Positions 1 through 8,891 of a stretch of 64,000 nucleotides of DNA are shown here, piece after piece. Position numbers and translations under genes: made by a program. Location of the stretch: contig NZ_JSXC01000033.1 in the NCBI RefSeq assembly GCF_000803215.1, forward strand, positions 124,001 to 188,000, given 5' to 3'. The notes beneath the pieces are model-generated. The model saw only the letters and a program-made list of their open reading frames with translations, searched no databases and was not told the DNA's origin. Origin of the DNA: Pectobacterium fontis. Lineage in GTDB: Bacteria > Pseudomonadota > Gammaproteobacteria > Enterobacterales > Enterobacteriaceae. Positions within the stretch are counted from its first letter, which is position 1; every line of letters begins with the position of its first letter.

Positions 1-554
1 AGCCCGGTCAGCGATAGGAAATCCCGCGTGTACTGAAAGTAAATCTTCTCTTCATCTTTCGGGTTCCGTTCCCACACGTCGCGTGATTGGGCACGGATCG
101 CTTCACGCAGGTTTCCCATCCAACTGACGCCGGAATAGAGCGCGATCAGCAAACCGGTCAGCCCGACGGTGGTACGTTGCTGCACGGCGGTGTTGACGGT
201 ATTTTTCAGCGTAGTCGCCAGATTAGGATCGCTGATGCTGTTGACGATACGGTTGATCAGACCTGTCAGCAGGTCGGGATTGGAAGCCAGCACAAAGCCC
301 ACGGCGGCGAAAGACACCATGAGAATGGGGATCAGTGACAGAAAGGAGAAATAGGTAATGGCCGCACCAAACTGGTTACCCATGCGATCGTTGAAGCGTT
401 CACCAGCACGAATCAGGTGTGCTACGCTGGGGATCGCCTGAATACGCGCAGCTAGCCGTTTGGCCTTGCCCAACAACGAGAGGGACTGCTGTGGCGCGGT
501 ATTCCCCACAGGGGTTGGCGAGATTTGACGTTCCGGGTCTGCCGGTACAGGCAT
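1..554 (-). CDS. yhjD: YihY/BrkB-family inner membrane protein YhjD (partial, C-terminus outside the window)
   Basis: About 184 N-terminal residues are present; the reading frame runs off the left edge. The start is the ATG whose complement is at 552-554, giving MPVPADPERQ. A hydrophilic N-terminus leads into a membrane segment around residues 60-85 (FGAAITYFSFLSLIPILMV), then a polar stretch and a second hydrophobic segment. This is the layout of the YihY/BrkB family, and the N-terminal part resembles E. coli YhjD. Family members are polytopic inner-membrane proteins of uncertain function; YhjD has been linked genetically to lipid A export bypass. Only the first part can be judged here. Confidence 0.85.
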   Translation of the reverse strand, partial: MPVPADPERQISPTPVGNTAPQQSLSLLGKAKRLAARIQAIPSVAHLIRAGERFNDRMGNQFGAAITYFSFLSLIPILMVSFAAVGFVLASNPDLLTGLINRIVNSISDPNLATTLKNTVNTAVQQRTTVGLTGLLIALYSGVSWMGNLREAIRAQSRDVWERNPKDEEKIYFQYTRDFLSLTG

Positions 555-600
555 TGCGTTTCTCCTGTGTTCGGGATTATAAGATTGATTATAACCAACA

Positions 601-729
<129 letters not shown>

Positions 730-797
730 AGCAATATGATTTTTTGATGTTTTTTTGAACGTACGTCATACACGGACGTTAAGCGAGTGAATTTTCC

Positions 798-1994
798 ATG
801 CCGACACCTTCTCCATCCGAACCGTCGCTGAGCGGTCTGCGCCTTAATCTGCGCATCGTTTCGATTGTAGCGTTCAACTTCGCCAGCTATCTGAATATTG
901 GCTTACCGCTAGCGGTGCTACCGGGGTATGTACACGATCATCTTGGCTATAGCGCGTTCTGGGCCGGGCTGGTGATCAGTCTGCAATATTTTTCCACGCT
1001 CTTGAGCCGGCCACATGCGGGCCGTACGGCAGATGAAAAAGGGCCGAAGAACATTGTCGTCTGGGGGCTGGCTGGTGTCATGTTGAGCGGGGTGTTTTAC
1101 CTGCTGGCGGCCTTTAGCGACGCCTCGCCGGCGATCACGCTACTACTGTTGTGTGTCGGGCGTATTGTGCTGGGAGCCGGGCAGAGTTTTGCGGGCACAG
1201 GCGCTACGCTCTGGGGCGTTGGCGTGGTGGGTTCCCGACACATTGGGCGCGTGATTTCATGGAACGGTATTGCGACGTACGGCGCGATGGCGATTGGCGC
1301 ACCGCTTGGCGTCTGGCTCAACCATATCGGTGGGTTAAAACTGCTCTCGGTGTGCATTATCCTGATTGCGACGGTGGCGATTTTCTTTGCGCTGCCACGC
1401 CCCGCCGTGCAGGTCGCGCCGGGGAAAAAAATTCCCTTCCGCGAAGTGCTGGGGAAAGTCTGGGTTTACGGCATTATTCTGGCGATCGCTTCAGCGGGGT
1501 TTGGCGTGATCGCGACCTTTATCACGCTGTTTTATGCCGATCGCCACTGGGACGGTGCCGCACTGACGTTGACGATTTTCAGTTGTGCTTTCGTCGGCGC
1601 ACGGCTGGTGTTTCCTAACAGTATTCAGCGGTTTGGCGGATTACGCGTGGCGATGGCGTGTTTTGTGGTTGAGATCATCGGTTTGCTGCTGGTGTGGGGA
1701 GCGACGCTGCCACTGATGGCGGAAGTCGGTGCGTTCCTCGCGGGAGCGGGGTTCTCTCTGGTGTTCCCGGCATTAGGCGTTGTCGCCGTTCAGGCTGTTT
1801 CACCGCAGAATCAGGGCAGTGCGCTGGCAACTTATACCATCTTCCTTGATCTATCGTTGGGCGTTGTCGGGCCAGTGGCGGGGGGGCTGATGGGGTATAC
1901 CGGCATCGCGTCTATTTATCTGGCAGCCGCGCTGCTGGGGCTAGGCGGTCTGGCACTGACGTGGCGGCTGACGCAGCGTACGGCAATCGGATAA
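798..1994 (+). CDS. yhhS: MFS transporter YhhS
   Basis: 398 residues with about 12 hydrophobic segments, the usual size for a major facilitator superfamily protein. The N-terminal region (GLRLNLRIVSIVAFNFASYL, LPLAVLPGYVHD, FWAGLVISLQYFSTLLSRPH) closely matches E. coli YhhS as remembered. The cytoplasmic loop signature GRTADEKGPK follows membrane segment 2. It is predicted to be an inner-membrane secondary transporter; the natural substrate is not established. It stands alone on the plus strand and converges on dcrB, with a short hairpin between them. In E. coli, yhhQ, dcrB and yhhS are also neighbours. Confidence 0.9.
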   Translation: MPTPSPSEPSLSGLRLNLRIVSIVAFNFASYLNIGLPLAVLPGYVHDHLGYSAFWAGLVISLQYFSTLLSRPHAGRTADEKGPKNIVVWGLAGVMLSGVFYLLAAFSDASPAITLLLLCVGRIVLGAGQSFAGTGATLWGVGVVGSRHIGRVISWNGIATYGAMAIGAPLGVWLNHIGGLKLLSVCIILIATVAIFFALPRPAVQVAPGKKIPFREVLGKVWVYGIILAIASAGFGVIATFITLFYADRHWDGAALTLTIFSCAFVGARLVFPNSIQRFGGLRVAMACFVVEIIGLLLVWGATLPLMAEVGAFLAGAGFSLVFPALGVVAVQAVSPQNQGSALATYTIFLDLSLGVVGPVAGGLMGYTGIASIYLAAALLGLGGLALTWRLTQRTAIG

Positions 1995-1995
1995 A

Positions 1996-2013
1996 CAGCC
2001 ACCGAAGTGGCTG
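1996..2013. terminator. Short hairpin between the convergent yhhS and dcrB genes
   Basis: CAGCCAC-cgaa-GTGGCTG forms a 7-bp perfect stem with a GNRA-like tetraloop immediately after the yhhS stop. Only CTATTT follows, so it is a weak intrinsic terminator that could serve both convergent genes. Confidence 0.5.
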
Positions 2014-2033
2014 CTATTTGGCGACAGCGCTGA

Positions 2034-2600
2034 TTATTTCAGCTTCAGCGTGTGGATGATGCCTTCCGCTTCGCTCTGTGCCTGTTGCTGGTTGCTGGCT
2101 GGCAGCGTGATCTGCAAGGTCAGCAGTTGATTCTCCACTTTCCCCAGCACGACAGAAGAATAAGCTTGCTGCCCGCTGCTGGTGATAATGCTGTCGAGCT
2201 GTTGCAGCTTCTTGCCGTCAACGTCGATGGTTTTGTTGGTGACGACCTGAAGATTGGCATCCCGCGTGCGTTGCTGATCTTCCAGACGCTGCGCCAGTAC
2301 GGTCAACTCTTCCGTAGTGTTGTCACCCAGAATCACGATGACCGCTTTCTGCCCGTTGTCATTGGCGTAAACGTGCATGTTGTTCGCCTGCGTACCGACT
2401 TTACCGCTCTGGTCACGCATATCGGCTGGCAGGGTAAATGCAATTTTTCCCTCCAGTAGCTCGATGTTCTGGCTCGCGATGGCTTCTGCTGCTGGTTTAT
2501 CTTGTGCGCCTGCTTTTGCGGTGTCATCTGTTTTGCCATCACAAGCGGCAAGCAGGCTGACAAGTAAGCCGACACCGAGGTATTTGATTACATTCGACAT
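2034..2600 (-). CDS. dcrB: DcrB family lipoprotein
   Basis: 188 residues from the ATG complemented at 2598-2600. An upstream extension of the frame exists, but this start gives a proper lipoprotein signal: [20 protein letters not shown], with a lipobox LLAAC and Cys at about residue 20. The mature part contains the DcrB-type [11 protein letters not shown] region and a C-terminal [17 protein letters not shown] segment. E. coli DcrB is an envelope protein required for phage C1 and C6 infection and has been linked to lipoprotein maturation. It lies downstream of yhhQ in the same direction. Confidence 0.9.
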   Translation of the reverse strand: MSNVIKYLGVGLLVSLLAACDGKTDDTAKAGAQDKPAAEAIASQNIELLEGKIAFTLPADMRDQSGKVGTQANNMHVYANDNGQKAVIVILGDNTTEELTVLAQRLEDQQRTRDANLQVVTNKTIDVDGKKLQQLDSIITSSGQQAYSSVVLGKVENQLLTLQITLPASNQQQAQSEAEGIIHTLKLK

Positions 2601-2719
2601 GGGATCCCTTTCTCTCGTTTTTGAAGCGATAATCTTTTTAAAAAAATCGTAACAGTATGGCACCTTATTCAGATAGCAAAAACAAGCATTTTGTTGTTGC
2701 AAACCGTTGTGGGATCCTG

Positions 2720-2739
2720 CGCGTTTTTTACAAAACGCG
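2720..2739. other. Perfect hairpin in the yhhQ-dcrB intergenic region
   Basis: CGCGTTTT-ttac-AAAACGCG is an 8-bp perfect stem with a 4-base loop, about 120 bases upstream of the dcrB start. Together with the next hairpin at 2753-2776 it forms a double stem-loop between yhhQ and dcrB. Confidence 0.5.
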
Positions 2740-2752
2740 GAGTGATTGAGAG

Positions 2753-2776
2753 AAAAAGGCGACGCTACTCGCCGCC
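2753..2776 (-). terminator. Intrinsic terminator after yhhQ
   Basis: Read on the minus strand, GGCGGCG-agtag-CGTCGCC (one G-T pair) is followed by five T residues, about 10 bases after the yhhQ stop. This is a conventional Rho-independent terminator. Confidence 0.65.
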
Positions 2777-2785
2777 TAATGGGCA

Positions 2786-3463
2786 TTACGGGTGGCTGCT
2801 GACGGAGTGGTAGTCTGCCGGGGTTTTCTGCTCGCTTAGACGTTTAAGTACCATGTTCAGCATCACGCCGTACATCGGTAGAAAGAATGCCAGGCTGATC
2901 AAAATCTTAAAGGCATAATCCACCATCGCAATTTCAACCCAGTTCGCCGCCATAAAAGCATCGGTGCTGCGATAAAACGCGATAAAGAAAAAGGCCAGCG
3001 TGTCGCTGAAATTACCAAACACGATCGAAACGGCCGGCGCGATCCACCACGCACGTTGCTGGCGCAGACGGTTGAAGACGTGAACATCCAGAATCTGACC
3101 GAGAACATACGCCATGAAGCTGGCGCAGGCGATACGTGCCACGACGATATTCACCTGGCTTAACGCGCCAAACGACTGCCACGACCCCTGATAAAACAGT
3201 GATGACACCAGATAGGAAATGACCAGCGCAGGCACCATTACGGTCAGAATAATACGACGCGCCAGCGGCGCACCAAAAATACGAACCGTCAGGTCAGTGG
3301 CCAGAAAAATAAACGGAAAGGTAAACGCGCCCCAGGTGGTGTGTAAACCGAAAATTTGCACCGGAAGCTGCACCAGATAATTACTCGAGGTAATAATCAG
3401 GATATGGAACAACGAGAGCCAGATCAGCGCCGTAAGCCGCTGCTGGGGAGTAAAACGATACAT
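2786..3463 (-). CDS. yhhQ: Queuosine precursor (preQ0) transporter YhhQ
   Basis: 225 residues from the ATG complemented at 3461-3463 ([10 protein letters not shown]); an upstream in-frame extension lacks support. Six or so hydrophobic segments include [14 protein letters not shown]-like and [15 protein letters not shown] motifs of the DUF165/VUT family (the sequence here reads [15 protein letters not shown]). E. coli YhhQ imports 7-cyano-7-deazaguanine for queuosine tRNA modification. It is upstream of dcrB on the same strand, with a terminator-like hairpin pair between them. Divergent from tusA, another tRNA-modification gene. Confidence 0.92.
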   Translation of the reverse strand: MYRFTPQQRLTALIWLSLFHILIITSSNYLVQLPVQIFGLHTTWGAFTFPFIFLATDLTVRIFGAPLARRIILTVMVPALVISYLVSSLFYQGSWQSFGALSQVNIVVARIACASFMAYVLGQILDVHVFNRLRQQRAWWIAPAVSIVFGNFSDTLAFFFIAFYRSTDAFMAANWVEIAMVDYAFKILISLAFFLPMYGVMLNMVLKRLSEQKTPADYHSVSSHP

Positions 3464-3700
3464 AATGTGACCTTTTTGGTTATTGGGGTGAGGGAACCCA
3501 AGAAATAATGTACGTGCAGATTTATGCTGCAACGTGGCGGCATAATACGCAATTGTCTTGCTAATGCAATTATTTCGCTACGACCATGTGTTTTGCCAGC
3601 AAAAGAGGGTTGTTTTAGGCGCAAAGGTTGTCGTCGCTTGCGTCGGGCAATCCGCCGCGTAAACTAGGGCAGTTTTTTGATTCCAGCACTGAGAACGTTG

Positions 3701-3946
3701 ATGACCGATCCCTTTACTAATCCAGATAAAACCCTTGATGCGCAGGGGCTGCGCTGCCCTGAGCCTGTGATGATGGTGCGTAAGACGGTACGCCAGATGG
3801 AAACCGGGCAAACGCTGCTGATTATTGCCGACGATCCGGCCACCACCCGTGATATTCCCGGTTTTTGCGTGTACATGGAGCACGAGCTTCTGGCGCAGGA
3901 AACCGAACAGCTTCCCTACCGTTATTTGTTGCGCAAAGGCCAATAA
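3701..3946 (+). CDS. tusA: Sulfur carrier protein TusA
   Basis: 81 residues starting at the ATG at 3701 (MTDPFTNPD); the family is typically about 81 residues. The signature [16 protein letters not shown] contains the catalytic cysteine (about residue 19) that accepts persulfide sulfur from IscS and passes it to TusD in the 2-thiouridine (mnm5s2U34) tRNA pathway. It is a cytoplasmic protein. The longer frame beginning at 3677 is not needed. In E. coli it also precedes zntA divergently or nearby. Confidence 0.95.
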   Translation: MTDPFTNPDKTLDAQGLRCPEPVMMVRKTVRQMETGQTLLIIADDPATTRDIPGFCVYMEHELLAQETEQLPYRYLLRKGQ

Positions 3947-4058
3947 TACTCGTCATATTTCAAGCCGCAGGTGCGTTGGCTGCACTACTCGGTCCACTCG
4001 CGTGGACCTCGCTCCGTGTATCTCGCTCCTTCAACTCACAGCCAGCATTAACGGTAAT
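3947..4058. repeat. Partial palindromic intergenic repeat after tusA
   Basis: Starts directly at the tusA stop codon with TACTCGTCATATTTCAAG and continues with GTGCGTTGGCTGC, matching the left half of the repeat at 601-729. It contains an inner hairpin GGTCCActcgcgTGGACC. It fills the whole space between the convergent tusA and zntA genes. The right half diverges, so it is a truncated or different subtype. Confidence 0.6.
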
Positions 4059-4059
4059 A

Positions 4060-6426
4060 TTAGTCCCGTTTTCTCAGCAGCCGTAGCGCGTTGGCGGTGA
4101 CTAACGCCGTTGCGCCGGAATCTGCCAGCACCGCCAGCCACAGTCCGGTAATGCCCAGAATGCTCGTCACCAGAAACACGGCTTTCAGCCCCAGCGCAAT
4201 GGCAATGTTCTGACGAATGTTACGCTGTGTGGCTCGCGACAGGCTAATCATGGTCGCCAGTCCGGTCAGGCGGCTGTGTGTTAAGGCGGCATCGGCCGTC
4301 TCCAGTGCCACATCCGTACCGCTTCCCATCGCAATCCCAATCGTTGCGGCCTTCATCGCGGGGGCGTCGTTGATGCCGTCGCCTACCATCGCGACGGGAT
4401 GTGGCTTGCTCAACTCGCTGGTCACCGTGACCTTATCGGCAGGAAGCAGGCTGGCGCGATAATCGATGCCTAATGTCGCCGCGATGGATGCCGCCGCACG
4501 GGGATTATCACCGGTAAGCATGACGCTACGAATCCCCAACTGCTGCAAGGCCTCTACCGCCTCACGGGCATCGTGGCGTAGCGTATCGCTGAGCGCCAGC
4601 ACACCGAGCAGCCTGTTGTCTTCTTGTACCACCACCACGGTTTTCCCTGTGCTTTCCAACGCGTCAATCTGCTGTAGCCAGTCGGCATCGAGCAGGTCGG
4701 GTGCCACGCGGGTGGGCGCGCTGACCTGAACGCGTTTACCGCTTATCGTGCCTTCCACGCCAACACCCGCCAGCGCTTTGCGGTTTTCCGCCAGCGGCAG
4801 GAAGGTATGGCTTTCCAATGCATGCTGGACGATGGCTTTGGCAAGCGGGTGATGTGAACCCAACTCCACCGCCGCGGTGCGCGTCAGCAGTGCGGTTGCG
4901 CTTATATCGGTGGCGGGTAACACGTCCGTCACCTGCGGTTTGCCTTGCGTCAGCGTGCCGGTTTTATCAAAGGCGATGGTCCTGATACTGCCCAGCGTTT
5001 CCAGCGCCGCACCGCCTTTAATCAGCGCCCCGCGGCGTGTGGCTGCGGCCAGCCCGGAGGTAATCGCCGCAGGTGTTGAGATCACCAGCGCACACGGGCA
5101 GCCGATTAACAGCAGCGTCAGGCCGCGATAAATCCACGCTTGCCACGGCTGCGTCAGCAGCAGCGGTGGCACCACAATCACCAGCAGCGACAACAACATA
5201 ATGGCTGGTGTGTAATAACGGCTGAATTTATCGAGGAAGCGTTCTATCGGCGCACGGCGCTCTTCCGCCTCTTCTATCAGTTGCAAAATACGGTCGATGG
5301 CGCTGTTGCCCGGCTGTGAAACCACGCGCAACTGCACGACCCGATCGACACACAGGCTGCCCGCTGCAATTTTTTCACCGGACGTACGCTCCACGGGAAC
5401 CGATTCGCCAGTCAGCGCGCTTTCATCAAAGCTGGCGTCGTTGTGCAAGAGTTCCGCATCGGCGGGAAGTCGCCCGCCGGGAGCGACTTCAATCACATCG
5501 CCGGGAACCAGACTGGCGACAGAAACGAGGCGTCGCTGCCCGTTAACAATCGCTGTGGCCTCTTCGGGAAGCAATGCCATCAGCGCGGTGACGCCGCAGC
5601 GTGCGCGGTTGGCCGCGTAAGACTCCAGGTATTCGCCCAGCATAAACAGCAGCAAAATAACGGTGGCTTCGGTGGTGGCGCCAATCAAGAGTGCGCCGAC
5701 AGAGGCGACACTCATCAGCGTTTCAATCGCGAAAGGGGTTCCCGTGCGGATGAGCCGTGCCGCTTTTTTCAGGATAGGAACCAGTCCGACAAGCGTCGTT
5801 GCGATAAACGCGATCTGCCCGCCGCGCTCGCTGAGGAGGGAAAATCCCCAGCTTGCCGCAGCCAGCAGTGTGAAAAGTATTAAAAAACCATATTCATGCA
5901 CGAAATGACGTGCGGTAGGTGTAGCAAGTGGTGTGAAGGGGAGCGCAGTATCCTGCAAGGTGAAGCCTGCTTGCTGAACGGCACGTTGAACCTGAGGGCG
6001 AATATCGGTATCGGCATCGACAACCAATTTTTCGGTCGCGAACAGTACGTTGACCTGCTCAATTCCGGTGAGATTTTTTACGGCATTTTCGATTTTGCGT
6101 GCGCAACTGGGACAATCCATCCCGCTGATTTTCCAACTGAAACGCTGGTTGGAGCGGGGCCTGTCGCTGTCTCCGCCGTCGGGGTCGTCTGACTCCGTAC
6201 TACCGCTGCCATCCGAAGAAGGCTGCTCTGTACTACATGCAGTTTGTACTACGGCGTCAGACGCGTGTTTGCTGGAACAGCAACTGTGATCGGCGTGGGT
6301 CGAATGCTGTGTGTGCGCATGGCAGCAGCTTTTGGCATGTTGCGCGGTTTTGCGCGACGCCTGATGAACGCCGCTATGACAGCAGGCTGATTTCTCCGCG
6401 CTGTGGTGGTGCTGATGAGAGTGCAT
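4060..6426 (-). CDS. zntA: Zn(II)/Cd(II)/Pb(II)-exporting P1B-type ATPase ZntA
   Basis: 788 residues, about 55 longer than E. coli ZntA. Order: a His/Cys-rich N-terminal tail (14 His and 7 Cys in residues 1-64, with three CC pairs), an HMA metal-binding domain with GMDCPSC at 102-108, then membrane segments, actuator TGES, the transmembrane metal site CPC (IGCPCALVIS), the phosphorylation loop DKTGTLT, and the hinge GDGINDAPAMK. These are the hallmarks of a soft-metal P1B-2 ATPase that pumps Zn, Cd and Pb out across the inner membrane. A strong AGGAGG ribosome site lies just before the ATG. No dyad resembling the known ZntR operator was found in the 92-bp upstream gap; a Fur-like sequence was. 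Confidence 0.93.
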   Translation of the reverse strand: MHSHQHHHSAEKSACCHSGVHQASRKTAQHAKSCCHAHTQHSTHADHSCCSSKHASDAVVQTACSTEQPSSDGSGSTESDDPDGGDSDRPRSNQRFSWKISGMDCPSCARKIENAVKNLTGIEQVNVLFATEKLVVDADTDIRPQVQRAVQQAGFTLQDTALPFTPLATPTARHFVHEYGFLILFTLLAAASWGFSLLSERGGQIAFIATTLVGLVPILKKAARLIRTGTPFAIETLMSVASVGALLIGATTEATVILLLFMLGEYLESYAANRARCGVTALMALLPEEATAIVNGQRRLVSVASLVPGDVIEVAPGGRLPADAELLHNDASFDESALTGESVPVERTSGEKIAAGSLCVDRVVQLRVVSQPGNSAIDRILQLIEEAEERRAPIERFLDKFSRYYTPAIMLLSLLVIVVPPLLLTQPWQAWIYRGLTLLLIGCPCALVISTPAAITSGLAAATRRGALIKGGAALETLGSIRTIAFDKTGTLTQGKPQVTDVLPATDISATALLTRTAAVELGSHHPLAKAIVQHALESHTFLPLAENRKALAGVGVEGTISGKRVQVSAPTRVAPDLLDADWLQQIDALESTGKTVVVVQEDNRLLGVLALSDTLRHDAREAVEALQQLGIRSVMLTGDNPRAAASIAATLGIDYRASLLPADKVTVTSELSKPHPVAMVGDGINDAPAMKAATIGIAMGSGTDVALETADAALTHSRLTGLATMISLSRATQRNIRQNIAIALGLKAVFLVTSILGITGLWLAVLADSGATALVTANALRLLRKRD

Positions 6427-6445
6427 CTCTTCCTCCTATTGTGAG

Positions 6446-6465
6446 TGATAGCGATTCTCATAAAG
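6446..6465 (-). promoter_or_regulatory. Fur-box-like sequence upstream of zntA
   Basis: On the minus strand TATGAGAATCGCTATCA matches the canonical Fur core AATGATAATCATTATCA at 13 of 17 positions by hand alignment. It sits about 20 bases before the zntA start and just upstream of its ribosome site. No binding data; chance similarity is possible. Confidence 0.3.
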
Positions 6466-6518
6466 AACTGTACAACGCCGCATAAGACAGCGCCAGTGTT
6501 TCAGCGATGTCACCAACC

Positions 6519-7148
6519 TTAAAAATAGAGGGAGCGAACGATCAGGAAATGACCGCCAAAATAGCCCGCTGCAACTATCGCCTGATGGGCGCGGAACGGC
6601 AAACGGTAATGGTGAATCAGCCAGATGGCATGGGCGATAAACAGCAGCACCGTGCCCGTCAGCAGGGAGAAATTCGCGTTGGTTCCCAGCGCAAAATAGC
6701 GCTCACCGGCAATCCACACCATCAACGTCGTCATGATGATAAACGCGCAGGCGGGCCAGCGCTGTTCCTCCAATTTTCCCCAGATAACGGCGATGAGGAT
6801 CGCAGCCAGAATCACGAGCGTTAACGCCAGCGGCCAGAAGAACGTGAGCGCCATTTGTCCGGTAAAAAAGCTAATGGTGTACAGCAGGTGGGAGAGAAAA
6901 TAGGCACCAAATGCGTACAGCAGGCGCTGAGCCGGCGGCAACAGCAGGGTGTCGGCCACCAGCGTTGCCAGTAATCCCAGAACAATCAGATAGCCCGGTA
7001 CACCAAGCAGCGGCGTCTGCCAGGCGAGCGCCAGCAGCAGTAGCATCGTGACCGGTTTGAATAACCAGCGCTGCCACGTTGGACCACGGTAGCTGGCATC
7101 CACATACAGCCAACCAGAAAAAAGCACAGCAATAAATGACCAAAGCAT
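6519..7148 (-). CDS. yhhN: YhhN/TMEM86 family lysoplasmalogenase-like membrane protein
   Basis: 209 residues with about eight hydrophobic segments and almost no soluble loops. Family features include a conserved [10 protein letters not shown] acidic patch and a [12 protein letters not shown] segment. YhhN/TMEM86 proteins are integral membrane proteins related to alkenyl-lysophospholipid hydrolases; the bacterial substrate is uncertain. It is followed by zntA on the same strand with a 92-bp gap, the same neighbourhood as in E. coli. Confidence 0.88.
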   Translation of the reverse strand: MLWSFIAVLFSGWLYVDASYRGPTWQRWLFKPVTMLLLLALAWQTPLLGVPGYLIVLGLLATLVADTLLLPPAQRLLYAFGAYFLSHLLYTISFFTGQMALTFFWPLALTLVILAAILIAVIWGKLEEQRWPACAFIIMTTLMVWIAGERYFALGTNANFSLLTGTVLLFIAHAIWLIHHYRLPFRAHQAIVAAGYFGGHFLIVRSLYF

Positions 7149-7327
7149 AGCGCGTCCTTTTGGTGTTTTTGTTGGTATCAGAATAAAGATAAACCGTTTT
7201 TATTCAGTGTAGGGGATATGTGAGGAAGTTAAACAACTTCAGTGAGACGGATGCGATTTTCATGCGCTTCATGCTATGTTATCGCCCGTTTTTACGCCGT
7301 GAAGTTTCAAAGGGAGCATTGTGTTGA

Positions 7328-7648
7328 ATGAGTAATGAATCCGCGCTTTATCGTATTCAATTTATAAATAACGGTAAAAATTACCAGCTTTACGTGCGTG
7401 AGTTGGTTCAGAGCAGCCTGTTCGGTTTTATTGAAATTGCCGACTTCGTGTTTGATAGCCAGTCTACGGTGCTGGTTGACCCGTCAACCGAGAAACTGAA
7501 AACGGAATTCTCCGGCGTTAGCCGCAGTTTTATCCCGCTACAGGCGATCATTCGCATTGATGCCGTGACGGAAAAAGGCAGTGCCCGCATTTCTGATTTA
7601 GGCGATAACGTCACCGCGTTCCCCTATCTGCCCGGCAAGAAACCCTGA
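7328..7648 (+). CDS. DUF1820 family protein
   Basis: 106 residues, soluble, no signal peptide. The sequence begins MSNESALYRIQFINNGKNYQ and contains the family-typical LYVRELVQSSLFGFIEIADF and SFIPLQAIIRID segments of DUF1820. Function is unknown. The stop overlaps the start of the next gene by one base (TGATG), so the two are translationally coupled. Start ATG at 7328 follows AAAGGGAGC. Confidence 0.85.
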   Translation: MSNESALYRIQFINNGKNYQLYVRELVQSSLFGFIEIADFVFDSQSTVLVDPSTEKLKTEFSGVSRSFIPLQAIIRIDAVTEKGSARISDLGDNVTAFPYLPGKKP

Positions 7649-8007
7649 TGAATGATTTCCCCTGGCTGTTGGCTTTGGCCGTTGGCGCGATTCTGGTGCT
7701 GGCGGCGCGGCAGTATCAACGCCAACGTCATCAGGAAGCACTGAATGACGCGGCTCCTCTGCGTATTGTGGCTGCCGAGATAGAACATAAACGCGAATTT
7801 CCCCGTCGGCGGCGGCGAGCGCGCGAGCATCAGGGGATGGTCGTTGAGGACATGCTTTATGAAGTCACGTTCAGGCCGATTTCCGGCGGCGCGACTATCA
7901 CGTTACGCCTTGATAACAGGGATTATCACCCGCTTGATACGGGTATGCAGGGATCGTTGCAGTTAAAGGGCACGCGCTTTATTCGCTTTGTGCCCCAACA
8001 AAGGTAG
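7648..8007 (+). CDS. yhhM: DUF2500 family protein YhhM
   Basis: 119 residues with one N-terminal membrane anchor (FPWLLALAVGAILVLAARQY), then a basic stretch FPRRRRRAREHQG and a beta-rich C-terminus (YEVTFRPISGGATITLRLDN). This is the layout of E. coli YhhM (DUF2500). Predicted inner-membrane anchored protein of unknown function. It overlaps the upstream DUF1820 gene by one base and converges on yhhL. Confidence 0.85.
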   Translation: MNDFPWLLALAVGAILVLAARQYQRQRHQEALNDAAPLRIVAAEIEHKREFPRRRRRAREHQGMVVEDMLYEVTFRPISGGATITLRLDNRDYHPLDTGMQGSLQLKGTRFIRFVPQQR

Positions 8008-8010
8008 CGA

Positions 8011-8289
8011 TTACGGCTTTGGTGGCTTAGGTTGCTTTTTCTGCCACGCCAGCAGTTCAAACACGCCAAACAAGAAAATGCGTGCCTGAAGCGCGCGGTT
8101 TAGCGCGGGGCTGTCTTTCGGCTGGCTGGATTTTAACAGCAGCAGTTGGAAACCATGCATCAGGATCATAAACACCATCGCCACGGTCATGAAGATATTC
8201 AACGGTTTGGGAAACGGTTGAATCAGGTTAAGCAACAGAAACCCCCACACGCCCAGCATCAAGAGTCTGCCAAGGTTAATCAAAATCAT
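8011..8289 (-). CDS. yhhL: DUF1145 family membrane protein YhhL
   Basis: 92 residues with two or three hydrophobic segments (LINLGRLLMLGVWGFLLLNL; PLNIFMTVAMVFMILMHGFQ) and a Lys/Pro-rich tail KKQPKPPKP. It matches E. coli YhhL in size and position next to rsmD. Function unknown. It follows rsmD by 26 bases on the same strand and is probably cotranscribed with it. Confidence 0.87.
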   Translation of the reverse strand: MILINLGRLLMLGVWGFLLLNLIQPFPKPLNIFMTVAMVFMILMHGFQLLLLKSSQPKDSPALNRALQARIFLFGVFELLAWQKKQPKPPKP

Positions 8290-8315
8290 CTCTTACCCTT
8301 ACGTCGCTGTGAAGA

Positions 8316-8891
8316 TCATTGACGGATGTATAAGCGGTAGGCGACCTGACCCGCAATCTTTTCACGGTGCAGTTGCCAATTCTCTGGGATAGTCAGTTGC
8401 GCGTTTTCCGCCTCGGTTTCCACATAAATCCACGCATCTGGTGCCAGCCAGCCCTGCTGTTCCAGTAGCGCAAGCGTATTGTTCAGCAGTTCCTTACGAA
8501 ACGGCGGATCGAGAAACACGACGTCAAACGGCGTACCCGACTGCGCCAGCCAGCTTAGGGCATCTGTATTGATCACCTCGGCGTTGTCTGCCTGAAGCAG
8601 CGCCAGATTTTGCGTTAATTGCCGGGCGACTGCACGCTCCATTTCCAATAGTGTGGCGTGGGCAGCATAACGGGACAAGGCTTCCAGCCCAAGCGCACCG
8701 CTGCCAGCAAAACAATCCAGACAGCGTGCCTGCTGAATGACGGGAGCCAACCAGTTAAATAACGTTTCCCGCACGCGATCGGTGGTGGGACGTAAACCGG
8801 GGCTATCAGGAACCGGAAGTTTTCTGCCGCGCCATTGACCACCGATGATTCGGATTTGTCCGGCGGCTGACGATGGATTTTTTTTAGCCAT
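8316..8891 (-). CDS. rsmD: 16S rRNA (guanine966-N2)-methyltransferase RsmD
   Basis: 191 residues. The N-terminus MAKKNPSSAAGQIRIIGGQW leads to GLRPTTDRVRETLFNWL, the SAM-binding LDCFAGSGALGLEALSR motif and the catalytic motif LDPPF (about residues 126-130). This is the RsmD/YhhF signature. The enzyme methylates G966 of 16S rRNA in assembled 30S subunits, using S-adenosylmethionine. It is divergent from ftsY with a 349-bp gap, as in E. coli. Confidence 0.95.
   Translation of the reverse strand: MAKKNPSSAAGQIRIIGGQWRGRKLPVPDSPGLRPTTDRVRETLFNWLAPVIQQARCLDCFAGSGALGLEALSRYAAHATLLEMERAVARQLTQNLALLQADNAEVINTDALSWLAQSGTPFDVVFLDPPFRKELLNNTLALLEQQGWLAPDAWIYVETEAENAQLTIPENWQLHREKIAGQVAYRLYIRQ

Noticed and set aside
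1151-1618. A 155-codon frame inside yhhS in another frame
   Set aside because: Fully inside a well-matched MFS transporter gene; Cys/Arg-rich composition is typical of a shadow frame.
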